The notes below the pieces were generated by a model. The model did not search any database. It worked only from the letters and a program-made list of their open reading frames with translations, and had not been told where the DNA came from. A stretch of DNA of 64,000 nt from NCBI RefSeq assembly GCF_020524025.1, contig NZ_JAIVKN010000004.1, forward strand, positions 124,001 through 188,000, given 5' to 3'. This DNA comes from Halobacillus litoralis (GTDB lineage Bacteria; Bacillota; Bacilli; Bacillales; Halobacillaceae). Positions 39,251-49,917 of the stretch are shown one piece after another. Position 1 is the first letter of the stretch; every line of letters begins with the position of its first letter. The position numbers were made by a program, and so were the translations under genes.

Positions 39251-41164
39251 GTGGCAGAATCAAACATTAAAGTGAGAATTCAGAAGTTTGGTAACTTCCT
39301 CAGTTCTATGGTATTGCCCAACATTGGTGCTTTTATTGCATGGGGATTGATTACAGCACTATTTATTCCTACTGGTATTATTCCAAATGAAAGCCTTGCC
39401 AATTTAGTTGAGCCTATGGTTTTTTACTTATTACCACTATTGATTGGATATACAGGAGGTAAGCTCATCCACGATCAGCGTGGAGGTGTGGTCGGTGCGA
39501 TTGCTACGATGGGTGTCATTGTCGGAGCGCCTGACACACCAATGTTCTTAGGTGCGATGGTGATGGGCCCTCTGGGAGCCTATGTCATTAAGAAATTTGA
39601 CCAGCTGATTGAAGGGAAAATCAGAGCAGGTTTTGAAATGCTTATTAATAATTTCTCTGCAGGTATTATCGGAGGAATTCTTGCAATCTTAGCTTACTTA
39701 GGTGTAGGGCCGGCTGTAGATGCATTTACAGAAGTGTTAGTTGCCGGGGTAGATTGGCTTATTGGAGCGGGATTATTACCGTTAACGAGTATTTTAATCG
39801 AACCTGCAAAAATATTGTTCTTGAATAACGCGATCAACCACGGTGTCCTCTCTCCAATTGGATTGGAGCAGGTACAGCAGGGAGGTAAATCCATCCTGTT
39901 CCTGCTTGAGGCAAACCCTGGACCTGGACTTGGTGTTTTACTTGCATTCATGTTGTTCGGCAAAGGAACAGCGAAGCGCTCTGCACCGGGAGCAGGTATT
40001 ATCCACTTCTTAGGCGGGATTCATGAAATTTACTTCCCGTATGTTCTTATGAAACCGATGCTTTTCATTTCTGTTATTTTTGGGGGAATGAGTGGAATCT
40101 TTACACTCGTCCTTTTAGGTGGGGGCCTTGTTTCTCCAGCTTCTCCTGGAAGTATATTTGCAATCCTGGCTGTTACACCACCGCAAGGGATGACGTATGT
40201 AGCTAACATTGCAGCTGTTTTAGTAGCAACAACGGTTTCCTTCTTAATTTCATCTGTCATTCTTAAGTCGAGCAAGGCTTCTGAAGAGGATATCGACGAA
40301 GCAACGAAAAAGATGGAAGAAATGAAAGGGAAGAAGAGCTCTGTTTCCGGCCAGTTGAATAATGGAAGCATGCCGGCACCGGCAAGCGTAAATAAAGTAG
40401 TCTTTGCATGTGATGCAGGTATGGGTTCCAGTGCGATGGGAGCTTCTCTCCTGCGTAAGAAAATGAAAGAGGCAGATCTCGGCATTACCGTTACGAATAC
40501 TTCTATCAGTAATCTTCCAGCTGATGCGGAAATTGTCATTACCCAGGAGGAATTGACTCCTCGGGCGAAGAACAAGCTTCCAGATGCTTATCATATTTCG
40601 GTAGATAACTTTTTAGACAGTCCTGAATATGAGAGACTGATTACAAGCCTTAAAGAAGGAATCACCCATGAGCAGGAAGAGTTGGTAGACTACTCTGAGA
40701 GCGGGGCTGCACTTGAGGAAGAGACCACTTCTCAAGAGGAGGACCTTTTACTTGAAGAGAACATCTTCTTAAATCAATCTTTCGAAACGAAAGAAGATGC
40801 CATTCGATTTGCGGGTGAGGCATTAGTGAATGCCGGATACGTTAAGAAGGACTATGTAGACGCGATGGTGGAACGGGAAGCGATCACTTCCACGTATATG
40901 GGGAATAATGTAGCGATTCCACATGGTACGGAAGATGCGAAGAAAGCCGTTATCAAATCAGGATTCACGGTTGTTCAAGTTCCTGAAGGTGTTGATTTTA
41001 ACGGAGAGAAAGCTAAGTTGATCTTTGGGATTGCAGGGAAAGATGGAACGCACTTGGAAATTTTATCAGGGATTGCTGTCATCTGCTCTGAACAGGAGAA
41101 TATCGATCAAATGGTACAAGCGACCACAGCCAAAGAGTTGAAAGACATCATTAACAGCAATTGA
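39251..41164 (+). CDS. mtlA: mannitol-specific PTS transporter EIICBA
   Basis: It imports and phosphorylates mannitol to mannitol-1-phosphate. The 637 residues hold an EIIC membrane domain (about 1-340, with NNAINHGVLSPIG and GGIHEIYFPYVLMKP), EIIB with phosphorylated Cys387 in VVFACDAGMGSSAMGAS, an acidic linker, and EIIA with His558 in NNVAIPHGTEDAKKA. B. subtilis has EIICB with a separate MtlF (EIIA); here the EIIA is fused, as in E. coli. GTG 39251 follows AGGAAGAGG. mtlR and mtlD follow in the same direction. Confidence 0.95.
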   Translation: MAESNIKVRIQKFGNFLSSMVLPNIGAFIAWGLITALFIPTGIIPNESLANLVEPMVFYLLPLLIGYTGGKLIHDQRGGVVGAIATMGVIVGAPDTPMFLGAMVMGPLGAYVIKKFDQLIEGKIRAGFEMLINNFSAGIIGGILAILAYLGVGPAVDAFTEVLVAGVDWLIGAGLLPLTSILIEPAKILFLNNAINHGVLSPIGLEQVQQGGKSILFLLEANPGPGLGVLLAFMLFGKGTAKRSAPGAGIIHFLGGIHEIYFPYVLMKPMLFISVIFGGMSGIFTLVLLGGGLVSPASPGSIFAILAVTPPQGMTYVANIAAVLVATTVSFLISSVILKSSKASEEDIDEATKKMEEMKGKKSSVSGQLNNGSMPAPASVNKVVFACDAGMGSSAMGASLLRKKMKEADLGITVTNTSISNLPADAEIVITQEELTPRAKNKLPDAYHISVDNFLDSPEYERLITSLKEGITHEQEELVDYSESGAALEEETTSQEEDLLLEENIFLNQSFETKEDAIRFAGEALVNAGYVKKDYVDAMVEREAITSTYMGNNVAIPHGTEDAKKAVIKSGFTVVQVPEGVDFNGEKAKLIFGIAGKDGTHLEILSGIAVICSEQENIDQMVQATTAKELKDIINSN

Positions 41165-41307
41165 TCGAATTCTGGAGAAAGGCGGGTCCCCGCCTTTCTC
41201 TTCCCATTTTTAGAGAGATAAGCAGAAGTTCAATCGCGCTTCGTCCCATCGTTTAAAGGGTTACGACCTTTAGTATAGAAAGCTTTGAAAAGAAATGAGT
41301 GGGTTGC

Positions 41308-43389
41308 ATGTTTATTACATCAAAAGAAAAAGCGATTATTGAATTGATTGTAAGAACATCTGGAAAGCATACAGTTTATTCTCTTTCAGTAGCTCTGAAC
41401 GTAAGTGGAAGAACGATACAAAGAAACCTTAAGTCCATTGAGAATATATTGAAAGAATTCCAACTGGAACTGAAGCGTACTACAGATGAAGGATTGTTTA
41501 TCGATGGTACGAATCAGTCTATTTATAAATTGATTCAGGGCTTGGCAGCAGTAAATACGACAGACGAAACCCCAGAGGAAAGAAAGTTGCGATTATTGAT
41601 CCTACTATTTGAAGAGGGCCCTTCGTTCAAAAAGCAGGTACTAGCAAAGCAATTAGGTGTGAGTATAGCTACGATGAATACACACCTTGAGGATTTGGAA
41701 GAATGGCTTCGTAAATTCTCCATAACCTTGACGAAGAAAAGGGGAGTCGGGTTGGAGGTGTCTGCCAGCGAATCGAATAAAAGGAAGGCACTTGCAAGCT
41801 TTTTACTCGTGTATTTCTATGAGGATATTATGGAGCAGCTATACTTGTTAAAGGAAGAAAACCACCATCAGGAGTCTGTACTTGGTTACTTTCATCCTGA
41901 CTATTTAGTCTCTGCAGATGAGGTGGTCAGTGAGCAGTTTTCGAACGAGCGGATGAAGGTAGTCGATATTGATTATTTAGGGTTGATTGTCCATTTATGT
42001 ATAACGATGCAGCGGTCGGATACCGGGCATTTACTGGAAGAATATACGCCGATAGAGAAAGGCTACCTTGTAGAAAGGGAGTTAATGAGAAACATTACCG
42101 GGGTGTTGAAACAAAGGCTCCGCGTCGATATGACTGACCAGGACATTGACTATATGACGATTGTCCTTAAGGGTTCAAAAGTACAACATGATACAGGGAT
42201 GTATTATGACAAAATTTTGTTGGGACACATAATCAGAGATGTGATTCGAGATGTATCATCAAATCTTCATGTAGATTTAACCAATGATTTTTCTTTGTAT
42301 CAAGGTTTACTTGCCCATATGGGGACCTCAGTCTTTCGTTTACAGCAGGAAATGGGTTTATATAATCCATTGAAGGAAGAGATTCAAAAGAAGTACCCGG
42401 TTCTATTCATGGCTGTGAAAAAAAGTTTGGAATCCTATTTCAAGGACATCGCATTCCCAGACGATGAAATTGCTTTTATCGTCCTCCACTTTGGATCTGC
42501 TCTCCTTGCAAAAGAAGAGAATTCGAATATTCAAGCCGTTGTCGTATGTCCAACAGGGATTGGGGCATCCAAAATGCTTGCCAGTCGTATCCAGAAAGAA
42601 CTGCCTATGATACAAAAAGTAGAAATCTTATCGATTAATGACTTTCAAACGGCTGATTTAGATAAATATGACTTAATTATCTCTACGGTCAGGCTTCCAT
42701 TTTCAGGTGTGGAGTATATTATGACAAGTCCATTATTGAACGAAGAAGATATTGGATTTATCCAAAATTACCTGCAGAACAACTTGGAAAAGTTAACAGC
42801 GAAGAAGCAGTGGAGACCGCTGGAAAAAGAGCGGAGTAATTCTTCCAAGCCTACGAAAGTACGTGTGCTTTTGAAGGAAATTAAAGAAGTACACACAAGT
42901 ATGGAAGCCATCCTTCAAAATTTTCGTGTGTACCGCAAGCGTTCTGTGATGAGTCATTGGGATGTCATTGGTGAAATGGTACAAGAGGCAGAGGAAGAAA
43001 AGCTTCTGGTTCAAGCCGATAAGGTCTTTCATCACTTGAAGGAAAGGGAACGTATGGGGGGACTCGGAATTCCCGGCACAAATATGGGACTTTTCCACTG
43101 CAGGGATGAAAGTGTGAAACAGTTGGTCTTCCAAGTAGCGCACTTAGATAATCCTTCGAGCGTAAAAGGGATGGATGGGGAAGAAGTGAAGATGAAAAGC
43201 CTTCTCTTGATGATCGCTCCAGAGGATTTAAGCAGTAGACAACAAGAGATTTTAAGCATTATAAGTACAGGACTAATTGATAGTCAGGAATCGATGATGA
43301 TTTTTTCATCTTCAAATAAAGTGATCATCCAAGAAAAATTAGAGGAATTATTCTTAGACTATTTACAAAAAAAACTGATAAAGGAATGA
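41308..43389 (+). CDS. mtlR: mannitol operon transcriptional activator MtlR
   Basis: A PTS-regulated BglG/LevR-like DNA-binding activator of about 693 residues. It has N-terminal helix-turn-helix domains (YSLSVALNVSGRTIQRNLKS, and a second near residue 110). Two PRD domains follow with phosphorylatable His (IVHLCITMQ, LAHMGTSVF, VLHFGSALL). A GatB-like EIIB domain has Cys414 in VVVCPTGIGASKM. A C-terminal EIIA-like domain has His597 in NMGLFHCRD. This is the architecture of B. subtilis MtlR. The start ATG 41308 is preferred over GTG 41299 because it matches family N-termini. It overlaps the start region of mtlD. Confidence 0.94.
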   Translation: MFITSKEKAIIELIVRTSGKHTVYSLSVALNVSGRTIQRNLKSIENILKEFQLELKRTTDEGLFIDGTNQSIYKLIQGLAAVNTTDETPEERKLRLLILLFEEGPSFKKQVLAKQLGVSIATMNTHLEDLEEWLRKFSITLTKKRGVGLEVSASESNKRKALASFLLVYFYEDIMEQLYLLKEENHHQESVLGYFHPDYLVSADEVVSEQFSNERMKVVDIDYLGLIVHLCITMQRSDTGHLLEEYTPIEKGYLVERELMRNITGVLKQRLRVDMTDQDIDYMTIVLKGSKVQHDTGMYYDKILLGHIIRDVIRDVSSNLHVDLTNDFSLYQGLLAHMGTSVFRLQQEMGLYNPLKEEIQKKYPVLFMAVKKSLESYFKDIAFPDDEIAFIVLHFGSALLAKEENSNIQAVVVCPTGIGASKMLASRIQKELPMIQKVEILSINDFQTADLDKYDLIISTVRLPFSGVEYIMTSPLLNEEDIGFIQNYLQNNLEKLTAKKQWRPLEKERSNSSKPTKVRVLLKEIKEVHTSMEAILQNFRVYRKRSVMSHWDVIGEMVQEAEEEKLLVQADKVFHHLKERERMGGLGIPGTNMGLFHCRDESVKQLVFQVAHLDNPSSVKGMDGEEVKMKSLLLMIAPEDLSSRQQEILSIISTGLIDSQESMMIFSSSNKVIIQEKLEELFLDYLQKKLIKE

Positions 43390-43394
43390 TTAAC

Positions 43395-44537
43395 TTGAAT
43401 AAGACTGTCCATTTTGGAGCAGGAAATATCGGAAGAGGTTTTATAGGTGCATTGTTTGCTAAATCCGGATATGAAGTAACTTTCGTTGATATTGCAGAGA
43501 ATATTATCGATAAACTTAATGAGGAAAAGACGTATGAGGTAATTTTAGCAAAAGAAGAAACAGAGACGGAAATTATTAAGAATGTGGCTGGACTAAATAA
43601 TAGGACGCAGGAAGATGAAGTTATAGAAGCTATACAACATGCCGCGTTTGTAACAACAGCGATCGGTCCAAACATTTTACCAAGAATAGCACCGCTTATT
43701 GCACGAGGACTTGTCAAACGCGCTCAATCGACCAGTGAGAAAATCTATGTCATCGCATGCGAAAATCAAATTGGTGCGACAGATATATTGAAAGGTCATA
43801 TTTTTGAACAGTTGAATGAATCAGAACAGGAGCAGGTAACAGAACGTGTATCCTTCCTTAATTCTGCTGTTGACCGTATTGTTCCAATTCAAGACCAAAA
43901 TTCCCTCGACGTATTGGTGGAACCCTACTATGAATGGGTGGTGGAATCGAAAGAGGAAGTACCTTCAGTTGAAGGAATGACAACTGTTGAGAACCTTGCG
44001 CCGTTTATCGAGAGAAAACTGTTTACGGTAAATACCGGCCATGCTGTCATTGCTTATCTTGGGTATTCAGCTGGGAAAGAGACAATTGATGAGACGCTTG
44101 CTGATCAGGAAATACAGGAACAGGTTTTAGAAACGCTGAAAGAAACGGGCGCCTATCTTATCCATCAATACGGTCTCAATGAAGAAGAACATAACGCTTA
44201 TATTCATAAAAATATTGATCGCTTTAAAAATAAGAAGTTGAATGATCTTGTCACTCGAGTAGGGCGGGCTCCACTTCGTAAATTAGGGCCGCAAGATCGA
44301 CTAATTCGTCCTGCAGTAGAGGCGGAAAAGGCTGGGCTTAGTTATTCTAACCTTGCCAAAGCTATTGCCTCCGCCTTGTTGTTTGATCATCCTGAAGATG
44401 AAGAAGCAATGAAAATGCAGCAGATGATAGAAGAGAAGGGACCTGAATATGTGCTGCACGAAGTAAGCAAGTTGGAGGAAGGCTCTGATCTTACTGGAGA
44501 AGTCGTTAGAATTTATGAGCAGTTACGTACAAAATAA
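43395..44537 (+). CDS. mtlD: mannitol-1-phosphate 5-dehydrogenase
   Basis: It oxidises mannitol-1-phosphate to fructose-6-phosphate with NAD+. The NAD-binding motif VHFGAGNIGRGFIGALFA is at the N-terminus. IACENQIGATD, NSAVDRIVPIQ and the catalytic-region VNTGHAVIAYLGY are family signatures. Start: TTG 43395 lies nine bases after AAAGGA, whereas ATG 43386 abuts that RBS with no spacer; with the TTG the protein is 380 residues. A bidirectional terminator follows at 44564-44604. Confidence 0.94.
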   Translation: MNKTVHFGAGNIGRGFIGALFAKSGYEVTFVDIAENIIDKLNEEKTYEVILAKEETETEIIKNVAGLNNRTQEDEVIEAIQHAAFVTTAIGPNILPRIAPLIARGLVKRAQSTSEKIYVIACENQIGATDILKGHIFEQLNESEQEQVTERVSFLNSAVDRIVPIQDQNSLDVLVEPYYEWVVESKEEVPSVEGMTTVENLAPFIERKLFTVNTGHAVIAYLGYSAGKETIDETLADQEIQEQVLETLKETGAYLIHQYGLNEEEHNAYIHKNIDRFKNKKLNDLVTRVGRAPLRKLGPQDRLIRPAVEAEKAGLSYSNLAKAIASALLFDHPEDEEAMKMQQMIEEKGPEYVLHEVSKLEEGSDLTGEVVRIYEQLRTK

Positions 44538-44563
44538 ATAATTGATGCCATCGTTTTTTAACT

Positions 44564-44604
44564 GGAAAACCCCTTATCTGAAGTTCAGATAAGGGGTTTT
44601 AAAA
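44564..44604. terminator. bidirectional terminator between mtlD and katG
   Basis: AAAACCCCTTATCTGA (44566-44581) and TCAGATAAGGGGTTTT (44585-44600) are a perfect 16-bp stem with a 3-nt loop. It serves the convergent mtlD (+) and katG (-). Confidence 0.95.
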
Positions 44605-46911
<2,307 letters not shown>

Positions 46912-47111
46912 ATTAGCTTCTGAATGGAAAGCGAGAAGCCTTACTTTTCAAAAAACTAAGCGTGATCAAGTGTCAGTGGTAATCATAGAAATAAAGGGAC
47001 AAATGTTCGAAGTAGTGGGAATCGAGGTTAAAAGCTCTCAATTCTTATTCTAACAAACTTACAGAAAATATAGTATATTTTGTCATTTTAAAATACACTT
47101 GTGACATGTAA

Positions 47112-47169
47112 AAGGTACTTCGATTGTCGAAACAAATCAATTGACCATAATCGAATAGAAGAGTACCTT
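47112..47169. repeat. interrupted inverted repeat upstream of aldehyde dehydrogenase gene
   Basis: AAGGTACT (47112-47119) with AGTACCTT (47162-47169), and CGATT (47121-47125) with AATCG (47149-47153), make an interrupted stem around about 23 nt. No U-tract follows, so it is not a terminator. It may be a regulator site or a mobile-element relic. Confidence 0.45.
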
Positions 47170-47303
47170 AAAATACATCGTCCATTCTTTTATGCTGCAG
47201 GGAGTTGTTGGGTATAAGGGAGGGCGGAATGTGAATCCAGCAAACTATGATTTACTCATATAGGTAAAGAGTCTTTCTAATAAGAATCGTAAAAGGAGAA
47301 TAA

Positions 47304-48608
47304 ATGATGGAAAACTATCAAGAACTAACAGCAAAACAGAAGTCCTTTTTCCGAAGTGGTCAAACAAAAGATGTTCAATTTCGTAAGGATGCGTTAAATA
47401 AATTGAAAGAGCTGATGATGTCTCATGAACAGGACATTTTGGACGCTTTAAAAAAAGATTTAAACAAACCAGAAATCGAGGCGAAACGTGCAGAGGTCGG
47501 TCTTGTTCTATCAGAAATCAACTATATGATCGAGAACTTAACGTCTTGGTCGACTCCGGTAGAAGTAAAGACACCAGAGACCCATGGAGAAGCGGAAAGC
47601 TTTATTGTTCCTGAACCTTATGGTGCAGCTCTGGTTATTGCCCCTTGGAACTATCCGGTTCAATTAGCGGTAAATCCATTAGCAGGAGCAATTGCAGCTG
47701 GAAATACGGCTGTCTTGAAACCGTCTGAGTTAACACCAAACACTTCCAATCTTTTAGCGGAGATGATTAATGAGAACTTCCCAGAAGAATACGTGCGTGT
47801 CGTAGAAGGGGAAGTAGAGACAAGTACAGCTCTCTTAAAAGAGAAGTTCGATTATATTTTCTTCACAGGCAGTACCGGAGTGGGGAGGATTGTAGCTGAA
47901 GCTGCAGCGAAAAACTTAACTCCAACCACTCTTGAGTTAGGAGGAAAAAGCCCTGCCATCGTACATGAGGATGCGGACTTAGATGAAACGGCTAAGAGGC
48001 TGGCACGCGGAAAGTTTGCAAACGCTGGACAGACGTGTGTAGCACCGGACTATGTATATGCACATCGAAGTGTAAAAGATCAATTAATCACGAAAATCAA
48101 AGAAGTCATTACAAACACATATGGCGGGGAAGTTTCAGGAAGTACTTTCCCTCATGTAGTCAGTGAGAGACATTTTGATCGTTTACAGAATTTCTTAGAT
48201 AACGGGAAGCTTGTTGCTGGAGGAAAATCAGATCGATCACAGTTATTCATCGAACCGACGGTGCTTGATGAAATCTCTTGGGATGATGCTGTGATGAAAG
48301 ATGAGATTTTCGGTCCAATTCTTCCAATTATGACGTATGATGAAACTTTTGATGCGATTGAAGAGATTATGAACCATCCGAAGCCATTAGCGCTCTATCT
48401 CTTCTCTGATGATGAAAAAGTCCAGGACGATGTACTGAATAACATTTCATTTGGTGGCGGTGCCATTAATGATACGATTAACCACATGACTTCACACTAC
48501 CTTCCATTCGGCGGTGTCGGCGACAGTGGAATGGGTGCGTATCACGGGAAGGCAAGCTTTGATACTTTCTCTCACTTCAAGAGCATTCTGAAACGTTCAA
48601 ATAAATAA
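47304..48608 (+). CDS. NAD(P)-dependent aldehyde dehydrogenase, class 3 type
   Basis: The 434-residue enzyme lacks the long N-terminus of class 1/2 ALDHs and matches the short class 3 group, which includes B. subtilis YwdH. Motifs are ALVIAPWNYPVQLAVNPLAG, FFTGSTGVGRIV, LELGGKSPAIVHEDAD (general-base Glu) and FANAGQTCVAPDYV (catalytic Cys). Oxidation of medium or long aliphatic aldehydes is plausible. With an alkylsulfatase gene 10 kb away, a role in fatty alcohol or aldehyde use can be imagined but is not shown. ATG 47304 or 47307 follows AAAGGAG. Confidence 0.9.
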   Translation: MMENYQELTAKQKSFFRSGQTKDVQFRKDALNKLKELMMSHEQDILDALKKDLNKPEIEAKRAEVGLVLSEINYMIENLTSWSTPVEVKTPETHGEAESFIVPEPYGAALVIAPWNYPVQLAVNPLAGAIAAGNTAVLKPSELTPNTSNLLAEMINENFPEEYVRVVEGEVETSTALLKEKFDYIFFTGSTGVGRIVAEAAAKNLTPTTLELGGKSPAIVHEDADLDETAKRLARGKFANAGQTCVAPDYVYAHRSVKDQLITKIKEVITNTYGGEVSGSTFPHVVSERHFDRLQNFLDNGKLVAGGKSDRSQLFIEPTVLDEISWDDAVMKDEIFGPILPIMTYDETFDAIEEIMNHPKPLALYLFSDDEKVQDDVLNNISFGGGAINDTINHMTSHYLPFGGVGDSGMGAYHGKASFDTFSHFKSILKRSNK

Positions 48609-48610
48609 GT

Positions 48611-48652
48611 GAAAAAGGGAAGTTCCTTTGCCAGGGAACTTCCCCTTTTTTA
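48611..48652 (+). terminator. aldehyde dehydrogenase terminator
   Basis: AAGGGAAGTTCC and GGAACTTCCC arms (48615-48644) with flanking A5 and T6 runs. Confidence 0.93.
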
Positions 48653-48760
48653 TGAAACCCCAGTATCGTTCTATGAAGATCTTCACTATAAAGAGCAGCT
48701 AAAATGGGGGAGTTACGAAAAAAGAGATGATTTAATTAGGAACCAATCTCCCTGGAAAAT

Positions 48761-48895
48761 TTAAATCTTTTCATTTTCATCTTTTTGACCTTTACGCTCT
48801 TCTTCCATCGTACCCCAGTCATACCCTGACCTTCCCCAATAAATGAGGAATATAGCCGGGGCTGCTATCATGAGTATAGCTATGATGAGCTGCAT
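48761..48895 (-). CDS. 44-residue membrane microprotein
   Basis: ATG 48895 follows TGGAGGGT at good spacing on the - strand. The product is a hydrophobic helix MQLIIAILMIAAPAIFLIYW, then GRSGYDWGTMEEERKG and a Lys/Glu-rich tail QKDENEKI. The layout is an N-terminal anchor with a short cytoplasmic charged tail. It lies between the aldehyde dehydrogenase gene (+) and the spo0M terminator, and is probably transcribed alone. I do not recognise a named family. Confidence 0.65.
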   Translation of the reverse strand: MQLIIAILMIAAPAIFLIYWGRSGYDWGTMEEERKGQKDENEKI

Positions 48896-49011
48896 ATATA
48901 TACCCTCCATATATTTGTCTTTTATACAAATACGTTTAAGATGGTCATAAGTTTCAAATCTTCTTCGATAATACGAAAAAAGTCATTCATTCAGGTGAGG
49001 GATATTTATAT

Positions 49012-49047
49012 CAAAAAAGCATGCCTTGCTGCGGGCATGCTTTTTAA
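49012..49047 (-). terminator. spo0M terminator
   Basis: GCATGCC (49019-49025) and GGCATGC (49034-49040) with AAAAAA and TTTTT flanks. It is downstream of the spo0M stop on the - strand. Confidence 0.88.
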
Positions 49048-49074
49048 AGTCTGGTATGTTCAGATTCTTTCTAT

Positions 49075-49836
49075 TTATTTCTTATACTGGTCCAGTAGAT
49101 GCTGCAGCTTGCGTGCAACAGCATCTACTGGACCATTCAGTTCCTGGCTTGAGAAAGTTACTTTCGCACGGCTTTCGTCCATTTCCAAAGCCTCAGCAAA
49201 TAATCCCCCAAGTCCACGGGCACGTCGATCAACTTCTAACATGACATCGACATGGTTTTCCTGCAAAAAGAAGATGGCTTCCAGTTCGTCTAAATAGGAA
49301 CGGTATGATCCACCTGGGGCAAATTCAAACTCCTGAACATAACCAAAACGTTTAGAGACCTCCATTTCAACCTTTCGAAGCCTGAAGTCGAGGTTGTTTT
49401 CTAAGGCATTCAGCACTTTCTCAATATAAGGGTGAGGGGCTACTTTAATCGGATCGCGGTCTTCGGGATCCAGAGCCATAGGAATTGCGAGTCCTGTTTC
49501 GAACCAAATCGGAAGCCTTCCGAGAGACGCCGGAGCATGATAAGGGAGTTGAATGGAGAATGGGATTTCTTTTGTTTCCCCTGCCTGGATCGTTTGATTA
49601 TTAGCAATGGGATATTTCTGTAAGGCCACTTTTTCTCTTACCTTTTTATCGTCCACTTCGCGGATCGCTTCTGTCATAAGGAATATATGGATGGAGTCGA
49701 TGGTTTGTTCTACATCGCCTCCTTGAATAACTACTTTACCATGAACGTCTTCTCCTGGTACGAACTGGTCTTTTTCTAACTGTGTATCTACCTTTGCGGC
49801 ACCAACGCCAACACTGGCTAATATCTTTTTAAACAT
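49075..49836 (-). CDS. spo0M: sporulation-control protein Spo0M (arrestin-like)
   Basis: A 253-residue cytoplasmic protein with the arrestin-like beta-sandwich fold. The N-terminal FKKILASVGVGAAKVDTQLE and the VPGEDVHGKVVIQGGDVEQ segment are typical, as is the ASLGRLPIWFETGLAIPMALD stretch split between two strands. B. subtilis Spo0M affects entry into sporulation and cell shape by an unclear mechanism. The RBS is AAAGGAGGAG. The 3' end of the coding sequence contains a 17-bp perfect inverted repeat (49088-49135), encoding LNGPVDAV and HLLDQYKK. Confidence 0.92.
   Translation of the reverse strand: MFKKILASVGVGAAKVDTQLEKDQFVPGEDVHGKVVIQGGDVEQTIDSIHIFLMTEAIREVDDKKVREKVALQKYPIANNQTIQAGETKEIPFSIQLPYHAPASLGRLPIWFETGLAIPMALDPEDRDPIKVAPHPYIEKVLNALENNLDFRLRKVEMEVSKRFGYVQEFEFAPGGSYRSYLDELEAIFFLQENHVDVMLEVDRRARGLGGLFAEALEMDESRAKVTFSSQELNGPVDAVARKLQHLLDQYKK
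49088..49135. repeat. 17-bp perfect inverted repeat inside the 3' end of spo0M
   Basis: TGGTCCAGTAGATGCTG (49088-49104) and CAGCATCTACTGGACCA (49119-49135) are exact reverse complements around 14 nt, which can form a further short TTGC/GCAA stem. It lies within codons, so the two arms encode different peptides. It would be a very stable mRNA hairpin just before the stop. Confidence 0.85.
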
Positions 49837-49861
49837 GTGATCTCCTCCTTTTCCTGATTAT

Positions 49862-49899
49862 ACGAAAAAGATGAAGAAAAGGGTTCATCTCTTTTTCAA
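49862..49899 (-). terminator. MFS transporter gene terminator
   Basis: GAAAAAGATGAA (49864-49875) and TTCATC-T-CTTTTTC (49884-49897) pair. On the - strand the 3' arm is U-rich. It lies between the MFS gene and spo0M. Confidence 0.75.
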
Positions 49900-49917
49900 T
49901 AGGCAGGTAAACAAATT

